Positions 9,042 to 18,308 are shown, numbered from the stretch's first letter. The stretch: 53,153 bases of DNA from DAOTXK01 sp034435395 (GCA_034435395.1 DAOTXK010000012.1:1-53153), one strand, 5' to 3'. Notes: generated by a model not told the origin, from the sequence alone. A program made the numbers and translations.

Positions 9042-11684
9042 GTGAAGTTGATTTTGACGCATGAAAATGCCGATTTTGATGCCGTGGCGGCGCAGCTGGC
9101 GGCCCATAAGCTCGATCCGGCGGCGGTGCCCGTGCTGCCCCGGCGGGTGAACTATAATGTGCGTGATTTTCTCACCCTCTATCGCAGCGTGCTGCCGCAC
9201 ATCCAGGCCGAAGACCTGCCACGGGGGTCGGTGGAAGCGGTGACGGTGGTCGATACCCAGAGCGTGGCGACGGTGAAGGGGATGCGTCCGCAGACGCCGG
9301 CGCATATCATCGATCATCACCCGCCGGGCGAGTCCCTGCCGCCCCACTACACCTACTGGGGAGACACGGTCGGCGCGACGACGACGTTGTTGGTGGAGCA
9401 GATTCAGGAGGCCGGGATTCGGCTGACATCGGTAGAGGCGACTTTGCTGGTGCTGGGCATCTACGAGGATACCGGATCGTTGCTTTACGGGACGACCACG
9501 GCACGGGATGTGGCCGCTGTGGCCTGGCTGATGACTCAGGATGCCGACCTGGACGTGGTGCGCCGCTTTCTTCTCCACCCTCTGACGGAAGAGCAACGCG
9601 AGTTATACGATCTGCTGGTGGCGCATGCGACCGTGATGGAGTTTCACGGCCACCCGGTGGTCATCGCCGCCGTGCGCGTGCCTCATGAAGTTGAGCAGGT
9701 TTCAACCGTGGTGCACAAACTGCGCGATTTGTTCGAGCCGAACGCCTTGTTCGCGCTGGTGCAGATGGGGACCCGTTTGCAGCTGGTGGCCCGCAGCGGG
9801 GTGGACGAGATCGACGTGGGGCGCATCGCGGAAGCCCTGGGGGGCGGGGGCCACCGTCGGGCAGCCGCCGCCCTGATCGAAGATGCCGACCTGGATCAGG
9901 TCCGTGAGAGGCTGGAAACGTTATTGGACGAGCTGGCCCAGCCGTCTGTCACCGTCGCTGATTTGATGTCCGCCGGGGCCGTTCAGTTTATCCCTGCCGA
10001 TACGCCGATTCGTGTGGTGGCGGAGAAGATGCGCCGCAGCGGGCATGAAGGCTATCCGGTTGTTGAACAGGGAGAGTTGGTCGGCCTGTTGACCCGGCAC
10101 GCGGTTGACCGGGCCATGTCCCACCAGCTGGGCGACCAGGCGGTCTCGCAGATCATGGAAAGCGGTCGGGTGGTGGTGCGCGCGACGGATACCCTCCACC
10201 ATTTGCAGCGGTTGATGATGCGCTCTGGCTGGGGGCAGATTCCGGTGGTGAACGACGAGGGTGAGATGATCGGCATCGTCACCCGGACCGACCTGATCAA
10301 CCACTGGGGACAGCCGGACGATAGCGCCGCCCGTCGCCTGGCGATCGTCAGACGGCTGGAGGAAGCCCTGTCGCCCACCCTGTTGAAGCTGGTCCGGGCG
10401 GTGAGCGAACAGGCTCAGGCGATGGGCCTGGGGCTGTATGCGGTGGGCGGTTTTGTGCGAGACCTGTTGCTCTCCCGGCCCAACACCGACATTGATCTGG
10501 TGGTGGAAGGGGATGCGATTGCGCTGGTGAGGGCGCTCGTCAGGCGCTATGGCGGCGCGATGCGTAAGCACCTGCAATTCGGCACGGCGACCTGGATACT
10601 CGACGATCAGGTGGCTGAGGTATTTGGCCAGGCGGACGACTGGCCGGATATCCTGGACTTTGTCACGGCGCGCACGGAGTTTTATGAGAATCCCACCGCG
10701 CTGCCCACGGTCTCGCAAAGTTCGATCAAGCTGGACCTGCACCGCCGCGATTTCAGCATCAATACGCTGGCGATCCGCCTGGCCCCGGAGCCGTTCGGGC
10801 AACTGCTCGACTTCTGGGGGGGAGAGCGTGACCTGCGGGCCGGCGCTATTCGTGTCCTGCACAGCCTGAGCTTCATTGACGACCCCACGCGCATTTTGCG
10901 GGCGGCGCGCTTTGAGCAACGGTTCGGCTTTCAAATTGAAGGACGGACGCTGGACCTAATTGGGCGGGCATTGCCGTTTCTGGACCGGGTGAGCGGCCCG
11001 CGCATCCGCCACGAGATCGAACTGATCCTGCGGGAAGAGCGCCCGGAACGGGTGCTGCGGCGGCTGGAAACATTGGGCGTGCTGCGTCACCTCAGCCCGG
11101 GGTTGCAGGCGGATGATTGGCTCTTCGCCGCGTTTGAGGCGCTGCGCCATGCCCGCCAGGTTCCGCCCTGGCCGGGGTTGTCGCTGCCAGCGGGCGAGGA
11201 TGACGGGTGGATGCTGCCCTTTTTCGTGGCGCTGACCTGTCGCCTGGACGCCGCGGAGGCTCAGCGGTTGGGCAAACGGCTACAGGTCAAGCGCCGAACG
11301 CTGGACGAGATGTCCAGCGGCGTTCGCATCTATCACGAGTACATCCCGGCTTTGGTGGAGGGGCGGCGTCCGAGCCAGGTGACCGGGCTGTTGGACGCTC
11401 TGAGTCAGACGGGCCTGATCGTGGCCTGGGCAATTGCTCCCACGGAGGCCGTTCAGGCTCAGATCGTACGTTATGTGACGGAATGGGATGATATCCGCCA
11501 CACGATCACCAGCGCTGAGTTGGGCGAACTTGGGCTGAGGCCGGGGCCAGCCTATGGGCGCCTGCTGCGACGCCTGCGGGCGGCATGGCTGGATGGAGAG
11601 GTGACCACCCCCCTGGAGGAGCGCGCACTGGCGGCGCGTCTGATAGCTGAGGGCTGGGACGGCGATGGCGACGCGCGAGGCTGA
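9042..11684 (+). CDS. DHH/DHHA1-CBS-CBS-CCA-adding tRNA nucleotidyltransferase fusion
   Basis: An 880-residue three-part protein. Residues 1-300 form a DHH/DHHA1 phosphoesterase (HENADFDA at 7-14, IIDHHP at 89-94, GGGGH at 267-271). Residues about 305-420 form two CBS domains, a likely adenine-nucleotide sensor. From residue 445 on it is a class II CCA/poly(A) polymerase: VGGFVRDLL and the catalytic DID (483-485), RRDFSINTLA, and DDPTRILRAARF in the neck. Such fusions are known as A-adding or CC-adding tRNA nucleotidyltransferases in bacteria that split the CCA reaction; which step this one performs cannot be decided here. The start is GTG 9042, preceded by GGAG and only 23 bases after the previous gene. 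Earlier ORF sequence overlaps that gene and is rejected. The 3' end overlaps the acetyltransferase by 20 bases. Confidence 0.9.
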   Translation: MKLILTHENADFDAVAAQLAAHKLDPAAVPVLPRRVNYNVRDFLTLYRSVLPHIQAEDLPRGSVEAVTVVDTQSVATVKGMRPQTPAHIIDHHPPGESLPPHYTYWGDTVGATTTLLVEQIQEAGIRLTSVEATLLVLGIYEDTGSLLYGTTTARDVAAVAWLMTQDADLDVVRRFLLHPLTEEQRELYDLLVAHATVMEFHGHPVVIAAVRVPHEVEQVSTVVHKLRDLFEPNALFALVQMGTRLQLVARSGVDEIDVGRIAEALGGGGHRRAAAALIEDADLDQVRERLETLLDELAQPSVTVADLMSAGAVQFIPADTPIRVVAEKMRRSGHEGYPVVEQGELVGLLTRHAVDRAMSHQLGDQAVSQIMESGRVVVRATDTLHHLQRLMMRSGWGQIPVVNDEGEMIGIVTRTDLINHWGQPDDSAARRLAIVRRLEEALSPTLLKLVRAVSEQAQAMGLGLYAVGGFVRDLLLSRPNTDIDLVVEGDAIALVRALVRRYGGAMRKHLQFGTATWILDDQVAEVFGQADDWPDILDFVTARTEFYENPTALPTVSQSSIKLDLHRRDFSINTLAIRLAPEPFGQLLDFWGGERDLRAGAIRVLHSLSFIDDPTRILRAARFEQRFGFQIEGRTLDLIGRALPFLDRVSGPRIRHEIELILREERPERVLRRLETLGVLRHLSPGLQADDWLFAAFEALRHARQVPPWPGLSLPAGEDDGWMLPFFVALTCRLDAAEAQRLGKRLQVKRRTLDEMSSGVRIYHEYIPALVEGRRPSQVTGLLDALSQTGLIVAWAIAPTEAVQAQIVRYVTEWDDIRHTITSAELGELGLRPGPAYGRLLRRLRAAWLDGEVTTPLEERALAARLIAEGWDGDGDARG

Positions 11685-12192
11685 ATCCACTTTCACCTTG
11701 CAGTTTGAGGTGCGCCTGCGGCTGGCGCGCCGGGAAGACCTGCCCAAGCTGGAGTGGTTTGGTCAGTATACGCATTACCGACGGATGTACCTGCGCACCT
11801 TTGAGGAACAGCAGCGTGACCGGCGGTTGATGCTGCTGGCCGTCCTCAACGATTTCCCGGTCGGGCAGATTTTTATCCATCTGCCTGATGCCCAGCCGGG
11901 AGTCCCCCGCCGGCACCGGGGGTACCTGTATGCGCTGCGGGTGATGGAACCTTTCCAGAGAAACGGCATCGGCACCCGCCTGATTCTGGCCGCCGAGGCG
12001 ATCTTACAGGAACGGGATTACCAGTGGAGCGTCATTGCGGTGGCCAAAGAAAATGAGGGGGCGCGGCGGCTGTACGAGCGTTTGGGTTACGTGGTCTTTG
12101 CAGAGGACGCAGGACACTGGCATTACGCCGATCATCAGGGGACCGTGCGTTCCGTGAACGAGCCATCCTGGATGCTGCAAAAGGCGTTGTGA
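11665..12192 (+). CDS. GNAT-family N-acetyltransferase
   Basis: A 175-residue acetyl-CoA-dependent acetyltransferase of the GNAT fold. The acetyl-CoA binding signature is visible as VMEPFQRNGIGTRLILAAE (an R-x-x-G-I-G type P-loop), followed by the typical KENEGARRLYERLGY motif. The start overlaps the end of the nucleotidyltransferase gene by 20 bases, so the two are probably translationally coupled. The substrate is unknown. Coupling to a tRNA-repair enzyme makes an RNA- or ribosome-related substrate conceivable, but nothing in the sequence proves it. Confidence 0.85.
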   Translation: MATREAESTFTLQFEVRLRLARREDLPKLEWFGQYTHYRRMYLRTFEEQQRDRRLMLLAVLNDFPVGQIFIHLPDAQPGVPRRHRGYLYALRVMEPFQRNGIGTRLILAAEAILQERDYQWSVIAVAKENEGARRLYERLGYVVFAEDAGHWHYADHQGTVRSVNEPSWMLQKAL

Positions 12193-12285
12193 GGTTCAGG
12201 CCAGAGGGCGGATTTCGCTCTGGAAGCGAACCTGCGGTACAGTGATTGGGTGTTGTCAGGCCGACTCGGCGGAGGGTGAATGCCG

Positions 12286-12789
12286 ATGTTCAGACGGGTT
12301 TCCAGCCGGTTTCGCCGCGGATCGAGAGAGGACGATCGCCTGCCGCCGGCCGAGCATGGTGGTCCGGACCAGCCCTATCTGGAGACGGACGACACCATGG
12401 CGGCGAACGGTGTCGATGAGCCGATTCTCGACTCCGTACCGCGCCCTCGAACGCGGATGGTTGTGCGCGTCCGCCTGCTGGTGCTGGTGGCGCTACTGGT
12501 GGCGGCCCTCGCCGTGACGGCCCTGAACAGCACGCTGCCGCTTCCGGCGGAGCTGCTGGCCCGCTGGCCCTGGCTCCTGGTGATCGGCGGCGTGCTGTGG
12601 CTGCTGGTGGGGCTGGTGACGGCCTGGCCGCACGGCACGCTGGGCGGGCCGGTGGTCATCGCGTTGGGCGCGCTGGGGTTGCTGGAGCAAGGGGCGGTGT
12701 TCTCCAGCTCCATGGTGGTGGCAGGAATGCTGCTCATCGCGCTGGGACTGGCGGTGATTCTGCGCGGCCTGACCATGCCCCGCGTCTGA
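12286..12789 (+). CDS. Small membrane protein, unknown function
   Basis: I do not recognise this 167-residue protein. It has a charged, Arg/Asp-rich N-terminal 58 residues with no hydrophobicity, then four closely spaced hydrophobic helices (roughly 62-80, 88-108, 113-130, 136-155). The ATG at 12286 lies nine bases after GGAGGG (12271-12276); the in-frame ATG at 12280 is only three bases away and thus less likely. The helix pattern resembles LiaF/DUF-type helical bundles with a cytoplasmic tail, but I see no diagnostic motif. It is last in the plus-strand run and faces the PLP enzyme gene tail to tail. Confidence 0.6.
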   Translation: MFRRVSSRFRRGSREDDRLPPAEHGGPDQPYLETDDTMAANGVDEPILDSVPRPRTRMVVRVRLLVLVALLVAALAVTALNSTLPLPAELLARWPWLLVIGGVLWLLVGLVTAWPHGTLGGPVVIALGALGLLEQGAVFSSSMVVAGMLLIALGLAVILRGLTMPRV

Positions 12790-12836
12790 TCGTCGCCCTG
12801 GTGTGGGTTATGGGGATTAATGTGGTTATTTGCGGG

Positions 12837-14063
12837 TTATGTTGGGATATTCCCCAGCGCCTGATCCAGATCGGCGATGATGTCTTCCACGTCCTCGATC
12901 CCCACCGACAGCCGGACCAGACCTTCCGTAATGCCCATTTTCGCCCGATCTTCCGGCGCGAGGGTGAAGTGGGTCATGCTGGCCGGATGTTGAATCAGCG
13001 TATCGACCGTCCCCAGGCTGACCGTCAGCGCGCACAACTGCACATGGTCCATGAGCGCCCGCCCCGCCTCGTAGCCGCCTTTTAACTCGAAGGATAACAT
13101 GCCGCCGAAGCCGTCCATCTGGGCGCAGGCCAGCTCGTGCTGGGGAAAGGACTTCAGACCGGGGTAATTAACGCGGGCGATGGCGGGATGTTCCTCCAGG
13201 AAGCGGGCGACGGCCAAGCCGTTTTCGCAGTGCCGCGCCATTCGCAGATGAAACGTTTTGAGGCCCTGCTCGGTCAGCCAGGCGTCCATTGGCCCGGCCA
13301 CCGCGCCATACATGATCAGGGCCGGTTCCAGCTTTTCCTTAAAAAGCGCCTCATGGACGGTCAGGAATACGCCGCCGACGACCGTCCCGTGCCCGGTCAG
13401 GTATTTGGTGGTGCTGTGCAGGACGACATCCACCCCCATTTCCAGGGGGCGTTGCAGATAAGGGGTGGCGAAGGTGTTATCCATGACGACCAGCGCGCCC
13501 GCCGCGTGAGCGCGCCCGACCACCCCGCGAATATCCGTCAATTCCATGGTGGGGTTGACCGGACTTTCGATGTACACGAGGCGAACATGGCTGTTTCTGG
13601 CCAGCGCCGAGTCCAGACTGCTGAGATCGGGTCCGTAAAAGATGTCGTGGTGGACGCCAAAACGGGGCAGCTGGGTGGACATGATCTTGTAGCTGGCCCC
13701 GTAGAGCGCCTGCTGGCTGATGAGGGTGTCACCGGCTTCCAGCAGAGCGACCAGCACCGTGCTGACCGCGCCCATCCCGGAGCCTGTCAGTGCGGCAAAT
13801 GGCCGGGTCGGCAGGTTGATCCCTTCTAAGGCGGCAATCGTGTTGGCAGTAGCCACCGTGTTAGGGTTGCCCAGGCGGCTGTAGATGTAGCCCGGTGTCT
13901 CGCCGCGCCAGATCGACTGCCCGTGCGCCACGCTGTCGTAGTGGTAGGTGGAGGACTGGTAGATCGGCAGGACGTGGGCGTGGGTCTCGTTGGCGTCCCG
14001 TCCCCCGTGAATGGCTACCGTGCCGAAGTTGGGGCGTTTATCCCCGTGGTGATCGCGGATCAT
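12837..14063 (-). CDS. Trans-sulfuration family PLP enzyme (cystathionine gamma-synthase / gamma-lyase type)
   Basis: A 408-residue cytoplasmic enzyme of the Cys/Met-metabolism PLP family. The Schiff-base lysine is K220 in LHSTTKYLTGH. The phosphate-binding Y60-S-R and Y121 (ALYG) are present, as are D195 in VVMDNTFATP and the C-terminal LVRLSVGIEDVEDI signature. The position held by a reactive Cys in classical methionine gamma-lyases (LYGC) is Ala here (LYGAS), which argues against a standard methioninase. Cystathionine gamma-synthase, gamma-lyase or O-acylhomoserine sulfhydrylase activity all remain possible. The ATG at 14063 has an AAAGG ribosome site eight bases upstream. The gene is monocistronic and convergent with the small membrane protein gene. 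Confidence 0.85.
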   Translation of the reverse strand: MIRDHHGDKRPNFGTVAIHGGRDANETHAHVLPIYQSSTYHYDSVAHGQSIWRGETPGYIYSRLGNPNTVATANTIAALEGINLPTRPFAALTGSGMGAVSTVLVALLEAGDTLISQQALYGASYKIMSTQLPRFGVHHDIFYGPDLSSLDSALARNSHVRLVYIESPVNPTMELTDIRGVVGRAHAAGALVVMDNTFATPYLQRPLEMGVDVVLHSTTKYLTGHGTVVGGVFLTVHEALFKEKLEPALIMYGAVAGPMDAWLTEQGLKTFHLRMARHCENGLAVARFLEEHPAIARVNYPGLKSFPQHELACAQMDGFGGMLSFELKGGYEAGRALMDHVQLCALTVSLGTVDTLIQHPASMTHFTLAPEDRAKMGITEGLVRLSVGIEDVEDIIADLDQALGNIPT

Positions 14064-14161
14064 CGCGTTGCCTTTCTGAGCGGCGGCCGGCCTTGATCGG
14101 CGGCGATCGGATCAAGGCGCTCAACCAACCGGCTGATAGGATCTGGACAAGGTGTGCGGTT

Positions 14162-14167
14162 ATTGTA
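14162..14167 (-). promoter_or_regulatory. Putative -10 element of the trans-sulfuration gene
   Basis: On the minus strand this reads TACAAT, about 100 bases before the ATG. No convincing -35 hexamer is seen at 17 bases. Confidence 0.3.
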
Positions 14168-14196
14168 GTCCACTCATGGGGCGAGCGACACAGAAT

Positions 14197-14322
14197 ATGA
14201 CGATCCCATCCTTAACCACGGATCAAATGCGCGAGGTTGACCGCGCCATGATCGAAGATTATGGCATCAACCTGTGGCAGATAATGGAGAACGCCGACGA
14301 CATCATCCGCGTGGAGTGGTAA
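14197..14322 (+). pseudogene. Truncated NAD(P)H-hydrate epimerase (YjeF N-terminal domain) remnant
   Basis: A 41-codon frame whose first 33 residues match the start of YjeF-N/NAD(P)HX epimerase proteins: SLTTDQMREVDRAMIEDYG followed by INLWQIMENA, the usual helix and NMENAG-type motif. After ENA the protein should continue with a glycine-rich NAD(P)HX-binding fold of about 200 residues, but the frame ends eight codons later. This is the 5' scar of a gene whose remainder was deleted when the VWA gene region was joined to it. It may still be transcribed but cannot encode a working enzyme. It occupies most of the 320-base gap between the trans-sulfuration and VWA genes. Confidence 0.65.
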
Positions 14323-14385
14323 GGACGTGTATCCCTTTCGACGCGGGCGAATCCACCAGAGCTTGGTTGGCGTGCTGGCGGCGAT

Positions 14386-15768
14386 TTATCCCAGCATCTG
14401 GTCGATGGCTTCGGTGAGCTGCGCCAGATTGCGCACCTGGTAGATGGCATCACACAGGGGCTGGTACAGCAGCATGTCGCTGTCGCCTGTGCCCCATTGC
14501 GCCGGATACTCCGGGTTCAGCCAGATCAGTTTCCGCGCCCGCCGGGCGATCTTGTCAAACGTGTCCAGCGCCGGATCGTTGTAGTTGTTGCGCGCATCGC
14601 CCAGGATGATGACGGTCGTCCGACTGTCGATGGTGCTCAGGTTCCGTGACTCGAACTGGCGCAGGCAGTAGCCCAGATCAGTGCTGTAATAGCCGGGTGG
14701 CAGTTTGGTCAGAACGGTCTGGACCGCCTCGTCCACCTCCGGCGTGGTCAGATCGGACGTGACATCTTCCAGGTGGTCGATAAAGGCGAAGCTGTGCGTT
14801 TTCTGAATCTGATCCTGCAATGCATAGATCAGGCGCAGGAAAAACTCCGCTACCGGGCGCATGGACGTGCTGACATCCAGAATGACGACCAGCTTGGGCT
14901 TGCGCTTACGCTGCTTCATCCGGATTTCAAAGGGCACGCTGCCGTAGCGCAGGTTGGCCCGGATAGTGGCTTTGGCATCGAGCTTGCCTTTTTTGCCGCG
15001 TTTTTGCCGCAGGGAGACCCGGCTGCGCAGGCGGGCCGCCAGCCGCCGGACCTGCTCGCGCAGCAGGTCCATCTCGTGGGAAGTCAGCGATCCGAAGGGG
15101 CGTTCCATCAGGTCATGGATGGGCTTGCGGCGCTGAACGTTGTCCACGATGTTGTCCTGCACTTTCATCCCGGCGAACTCGTTCAACTGCTGCTGCAACG
15201 CTTCCTGATTCTCGGCCACCCGCGCTTTGAGCTGCTCGATGGTTTGCGGGTCCATGCCCTGTTCCGCCAGCATTTCCCACAGCATTTCCAGCAATTCTGG
15301 CAGGCGCTCCCAGCCGAGCAATTGCTGCATCCGCTGCGCATAACGCCGGGCCTGGTACGGCGAGAAGTTCGGCGACATCTGATCCATCCCGGCCTGCCGG
15401 GCGAGTTCCTCCAGTTCTTCCTGGGTGGGGCCGCGCCCGCTGAGCAGCCACTGGAGCAGTTGCTGCAATTGGGCAGCCAGGCTTTGCAGGGCCTGTTGCA
15501 GCATTTGCTGCTGCTCAGGACTCAGGTCCGCCTGGGGGTCCAGCATGGGCGGCATGCCCAGGCCGAAATAGAGCGGGAACAGCGTTTCGAAAGTATCAAA
15601 ACTGGCGCTGTCTTTCACCAGGGTGGCGCGCAACCCCAGCCGAAAGGTATCACGGTCCAGGACGCCAGTGTGGGTTATCGCCTGCCAGGCATCCTGGCTT
15701 TCCGCCAGCGATACCCTCACCCCGGCGGCGCGCAGAGCGGCGATGAACCTAGCGATACGTTCTTCCAT
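14386..15768 (-). CDS. VWA domain protein (CoxE/YehP-like), partner of MoxR ATPase
   Basis: A 460-residue cytoplasmic protein. The N-terminal half is helical and Gln/Leu-rich (for example PEQQQMLQQALQSLAAQ). The C-terminal third is a von Willebrand A domain with an intact metal site: D298-V-S300-T-S302 (VILDVSTSM), a later Thr, and the Asp in ILGDARNN. Such VWA proteins act with MoxR AAA+ ATPases in chaperone-like metal-cofactor insertion or complex assembly. The ATG at 15768 is preceded by GGGAGGG seven bases upstream and overlaps the end of the moxR-like gene by 20 bases, indicating coupling. An upstream in-frame start at 15822 would overlap more and lacks this site. The client complex is unknown. 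Confidence 0.85.
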   Translation of the reverse strand: MEERIARFIAALRAAGVRVSLAESQDAWQAITHTGVLDRDTFRLGLRATLVKDSASFDTFETLFPLYFGLGMPPMLDPQADLSPEQQQMLQQALQSLAAQLQQLLQWLLSGRGPTQEELEELARQAGMDQMSPNFSPYQARRYAQRMQQLLGWERLPELLEMLWEMLAEQGMDPQTIEQLKARVAENQEALQQQLNEFAGMKVQDNIVDNVQRRKPIHDLMERPFGSLTSHEMDLLREQVRRLAARLRSRVSLRQKRGKKGKLDAKATIRANLRYGSVPFEIRMKQRKRKPKLVVILDVSTSMRPVAEFFLRLIYALQDQIQKTHSFAFIDHLEDVTSDLTTPEVDEAVQTVLTKLPPGYYSTDLGYCLRQFESRNLSTIDSRTTVIILGDARNNYNDPALDTFDKIARRARKLIWLNPEYPAQWGTGDSDMLLYQPLCDAIYQVRNLAQLTEAIDQMLG

Positions 15769-16675
15769 TGCCGTTCCCTCCCAGGTTAAACGCCCGGCGA
15801 GCGCGCGCAACGTCTGTCTCATACTTCAACAGCACGGTCAGTGTGTTCTCCAGCACATCACGGTCCAGTGACTTGGCGTTCAGGGTCACCAGGGCACGCG
15901 CCCAGTCCAGGGTTTCGCTGACACTGGGGTTTTTCTTCAGATCAAGCTGGCGCAGAGCCTGCACCGCTTCGACGGCCTGCTGGGCCAGTTTGGGGGACAG
16001 GTCCGGCACCTTGAGCCGCACGATCTGCAGCTCTTCCTCCGTACTGGGGTAATCGATGTAGATGTACAGGCAGCGCCGCTTGAGCGCCTCGCTCAATTCG
16101 CGGGTGTTGTTGCTGGTCAGGAAGACCGATGGATGCTGCTTGGCGATGATGGTCCCCAGTTCGGGGATGCTGACCTGAAAGTCGCTCAGGACTTCCAGCA
16201 GAAAGGCTTCGAATTCCGCATCCGCCCGGTCGATCTCATCGATCAGCAGCACCGTCGGGCGCTCCGTGTTGATGGCCCTTAGCAAAGGCCGGGCGAGCAG
16301 GAATCGTTCGGAAAAAAACACATCTTCTTCGGCGGCCAGGCGGTCGGCGGCCTCGCCCAGCGACTGGGCGTTGGCCAACAGGTCGGAGAGCTTGTCGCGC
16401 AGGAGTTGGGTATACAACATCTGCTTGGCATACTCCCACTCGTACAGCGCCTTGCTCTCGTCCAGGCCCTCGTAGCATTGCAGGCGAACCAGCTCGCGGC
16501 ACGTCACGGCAGCCCAGGCTTTGCTCAGTTCAGTCTTGCCGACTCCTGCCGGTCCCTCTGCCAATAAAGGCTTGCCCAACTTTTCCGCCAGAAAAATGGC
16601 CGTCGCGATCTCGTCACTGGCGATATATTGCTGGTCGGCCAACGCTTTGCGGACTGCTTCCACGGTGTCAAACAT
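15749..16675 (-). CDS. MoxR-family AAA+ ATPase
   Basis: A 308-residue AAA+ ATPase. Walker A is GPAGVGKT (41-48), Walker B LLIDEIDRAD with D146-E147, sensor 1 FLTSNNTRELSEAL and sensor 2/arginine-finger region ALKRRCLYIYIDYP, the typical MoxR hallmark. It precedes and overlaps the VWA gene, the classic MoxR-VWA pair. The start is ATG 16675 because GAGGAG lies just before it; a TTG six codons earlier would place that ribosome site inside the gene. The pair probably remodels or matures an unidentified enzyme. No metalloenzyme gene is adjacent. Confidence 0.9.
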   Translation of the reverse strand: MFDTVEAVRKALADQQYIASDEIATAIFLAEKLGKPLLAEGPAGVGKTELSKAWAAVTCRELVRLQCYEGLDESKALYEWEYAKQMLYTQLLRDKLSDLLANAQSLGEAADRLAAEEDVFFSERFLLARPLLRAINTERPTVLLIDEIDRADAEFEAFLLEVLSDFQVSIPELGTIIAKQHPSVFLTSNNTRELSEALKRRCLYIYIDYPSTEEELQIVRLKVPDLSPKLAQQAVEAVQALRQLDLKKNPSVSETLDWARALVTLNAKSLDRDVLENTLTVLLKYETDVARARRAFNLGGNGNGRTYR

Positions 16676-16926
16676 CTGATGCTCCTCGCTCAAGACCTGC
16701 TATAACAATACCACACCATTCGGCCCCCGCCGCAGCCGACAACAGCATTGTACTAAATTGGCAGGGTTTATCAAATTTTCCCCCGGTCAGCATGGGCTGG
16801 CGACATCCGCCGGGGCCCAGACGCCTGCCTGCGAGCCGGGCTGTTTGGGCATATTCACCCCATCGGGCGGGATCGGATGGTCAAAGGGCCTGCTCAGGTT
16901 GTTACATGTCAGGGCCAACAGTGGGT

Positions 16927-17736
16927 TTAGATGCCAGCAGCGTAGCCAACGGCGGTGAGCACGACTGTCATAATCCCGAAGCCGATTTCCTGGAAGCCGA
17001 TCACCCTGGGGGCCGTCGGGCGGCGGAAGCCGGACAGGCGGATGATCGCCCGCAGCAGCAGGATGACCAGGGCCACCACGGCGAGGGCAGGAGTCAACCG
17101 GCCCAGAGTCAGGGCCAGGACAGCGCCGATGCCAGCAACCTGAGCCAGCAGCGGCAGCGAAAGGGAGGGACTCTGTCCCTTCGCCAGGCGCAGGTAGGCC
17201 CGCACATACAGGACCGACGGGATAGCTCTGGCGAGGATGATCGGCCACAGGGCAAAAGCCGCCATCGTCGGCCACCCGCCGGCCAGGGCAATACCAGTGG
17301 CAGCAGACCCCAGGGCGGCAGGCCCAGCGATCTCGGGAAGCCAGTGGCGGCTGTCACTTCGAACGTCATAAATGACCTGGATCATCCCGGCTGGCGCGGC
17401 GATCACCAGGGGGAGCAGGATATCCGCTCCGGCTGCCAGGACCGCCGCGCCCAGTCCCAGGACGGCCATACTTCCGTACAGCAAGACGAAGCGCTCGGCT
17501 AACCATGTGCGCTCGTAGCGGCGGCGGCGACGGTCAGTCAACACGATCTTCAGGGGGTGCCGCATCAGAAAAACGCCAACCGTCGAGACGGCCAACCAGA
17601 TGCCTCCCCAAGACGGCGCGACCAGTAACCCCAGGAGGAGCGGTTCCAACAGGAATCCCCAACCGCCGTGCTCGGCAGGGATAGCCACCGGTTTCAGACG
17701 GGCGCGGGTCATCGGCTTTGAGGTTAAAAACGTCAT
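16927..17736 (-). CDS. YwiC-like membrane protein
   Basis: A 269-residue polytopic membrane protein of the YwiC-like family, of unknown biochemical role. The family signature is the N-terminal PAEHGGWGFLLEP segment, followed by about eight hydrophobic helices. A basic loop DRRRRRYERTW lies after the second helix. It starts only two bases after the cupin stop, so the two genes form one minus-strand operon. In Bacillus the ywiC locus is near anaerobic nitrate-respiration genes, but nothing like that is nearby here. Confidence 0.75.
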   Translation of the reverse strand: MTFLTSKPMTRARLKPVAIPAEHGGWGFLLEPLLLGLLVAPSWGGIWLAVSTVGVFLMRHPLKIVLTDRRRRRYERTWLAERFVLLYGSMAVLGLGAAVLAAGADILLPLVIAAPAGMIQVIYDVRSDSRHWLPEIAGPAALGSAATGIALAGGWPTMAAFALWPIILARAIPSVLYVRAYLRLAKGQSPSLSLPLLAQVAGIGAVLALTLGRLTPALAVVALVILLLRAIIRLSGFRRPTAPRVIGFQEIGFGIMTVVLTAVGYAAGI

Positions 17737-17738
17737 GA

Positions 17739-18065
17739 TCAGTCAGCGTTTTTGAGCAGAGTGAGCAGCATCACGGTCGGCTCTTCCGCGTAGACGCTGT
17801 GCGACAGTTGGGCGGGCATGTAAGCCCAAGCGCCCGCGCCGGCCTGGTAGGTCTCGCCGCCCAGCGTCAGGCGGGCCCGGCCCGTGACGATCTGTATGAG
17901 GGCGGGCATGGATGCGGTGTGTTCAGAAAGTTCTTCGCCAGTGGCGAAGCCAAAATAGACAACCTTAACCTGTTCGTCGTTGTGTAAGGTGCGGCTGAGA
18001 ATGCCGTCTTCCGGGATGTCTGATAACGTTGCCAGGTTGGCGATAAAAACATGAGATGTATTCAT
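17739..18065 (-). CDS. Small cupin-domain protein
   Basis: A 108-residue single-domain cupin. The barrel motifs are EELSEHTASMPALIQIVTGRA (motif 1, with H and E metal-type residues) and GAWAYMPAQLSHSVYAEE (motif 2, with H). Small cupins of this type often bind a metal and act as sensors or isomerases; a function cannot be assigned. The ATG at 18065 has AAAAGGAAA upstream; the 36 preceding in-frame residues are hydrophobic and lack such a site, so they are excluded. It is co-transcribed with the YwiC-like gene. Confidence 0.8.
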   Translation of the reverse strand: MNTSHVFIANLATLSDIPEDGILSRTLHNDEQVKVVYFGFATGEELSEHTASMPALIQIVTGRARLTLGGETYQAGAGAWAYMPAQLSHSVYAEEPTVMLLTLLKNAD

Positions 18066-18308
18066 CAGATTTTTCCTTTTACCGACGCGGCGCAGTGTCA
18101 GCGATAATGATAGCGCAGAAACTGCTGCAAGCAGTAGGGCAGGTGGAAAGATCGGCGTCCGGAATAAGGGCATCTGCCGGATAGATCAAAAATGGGATAG
18201 GCGATGGGGCTGCCGGGTGAGGATCAACGGCGGCCAGGAGGCGAAATACAGAGCCAGGGATACCACACCCTCCTGACCCACTGTCAGCGGTAAGGCTGGC
18301 GGCCTGCG

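Noticed and set aside
16787..16926. Short minus-strand frame downstream of the YwiC-like gene (MPKQPGSQAGVW...)
   Set aside because: Only 21 codons, weak ribosome site, no recognisable motif; most likely chance in GC-rich DNA.
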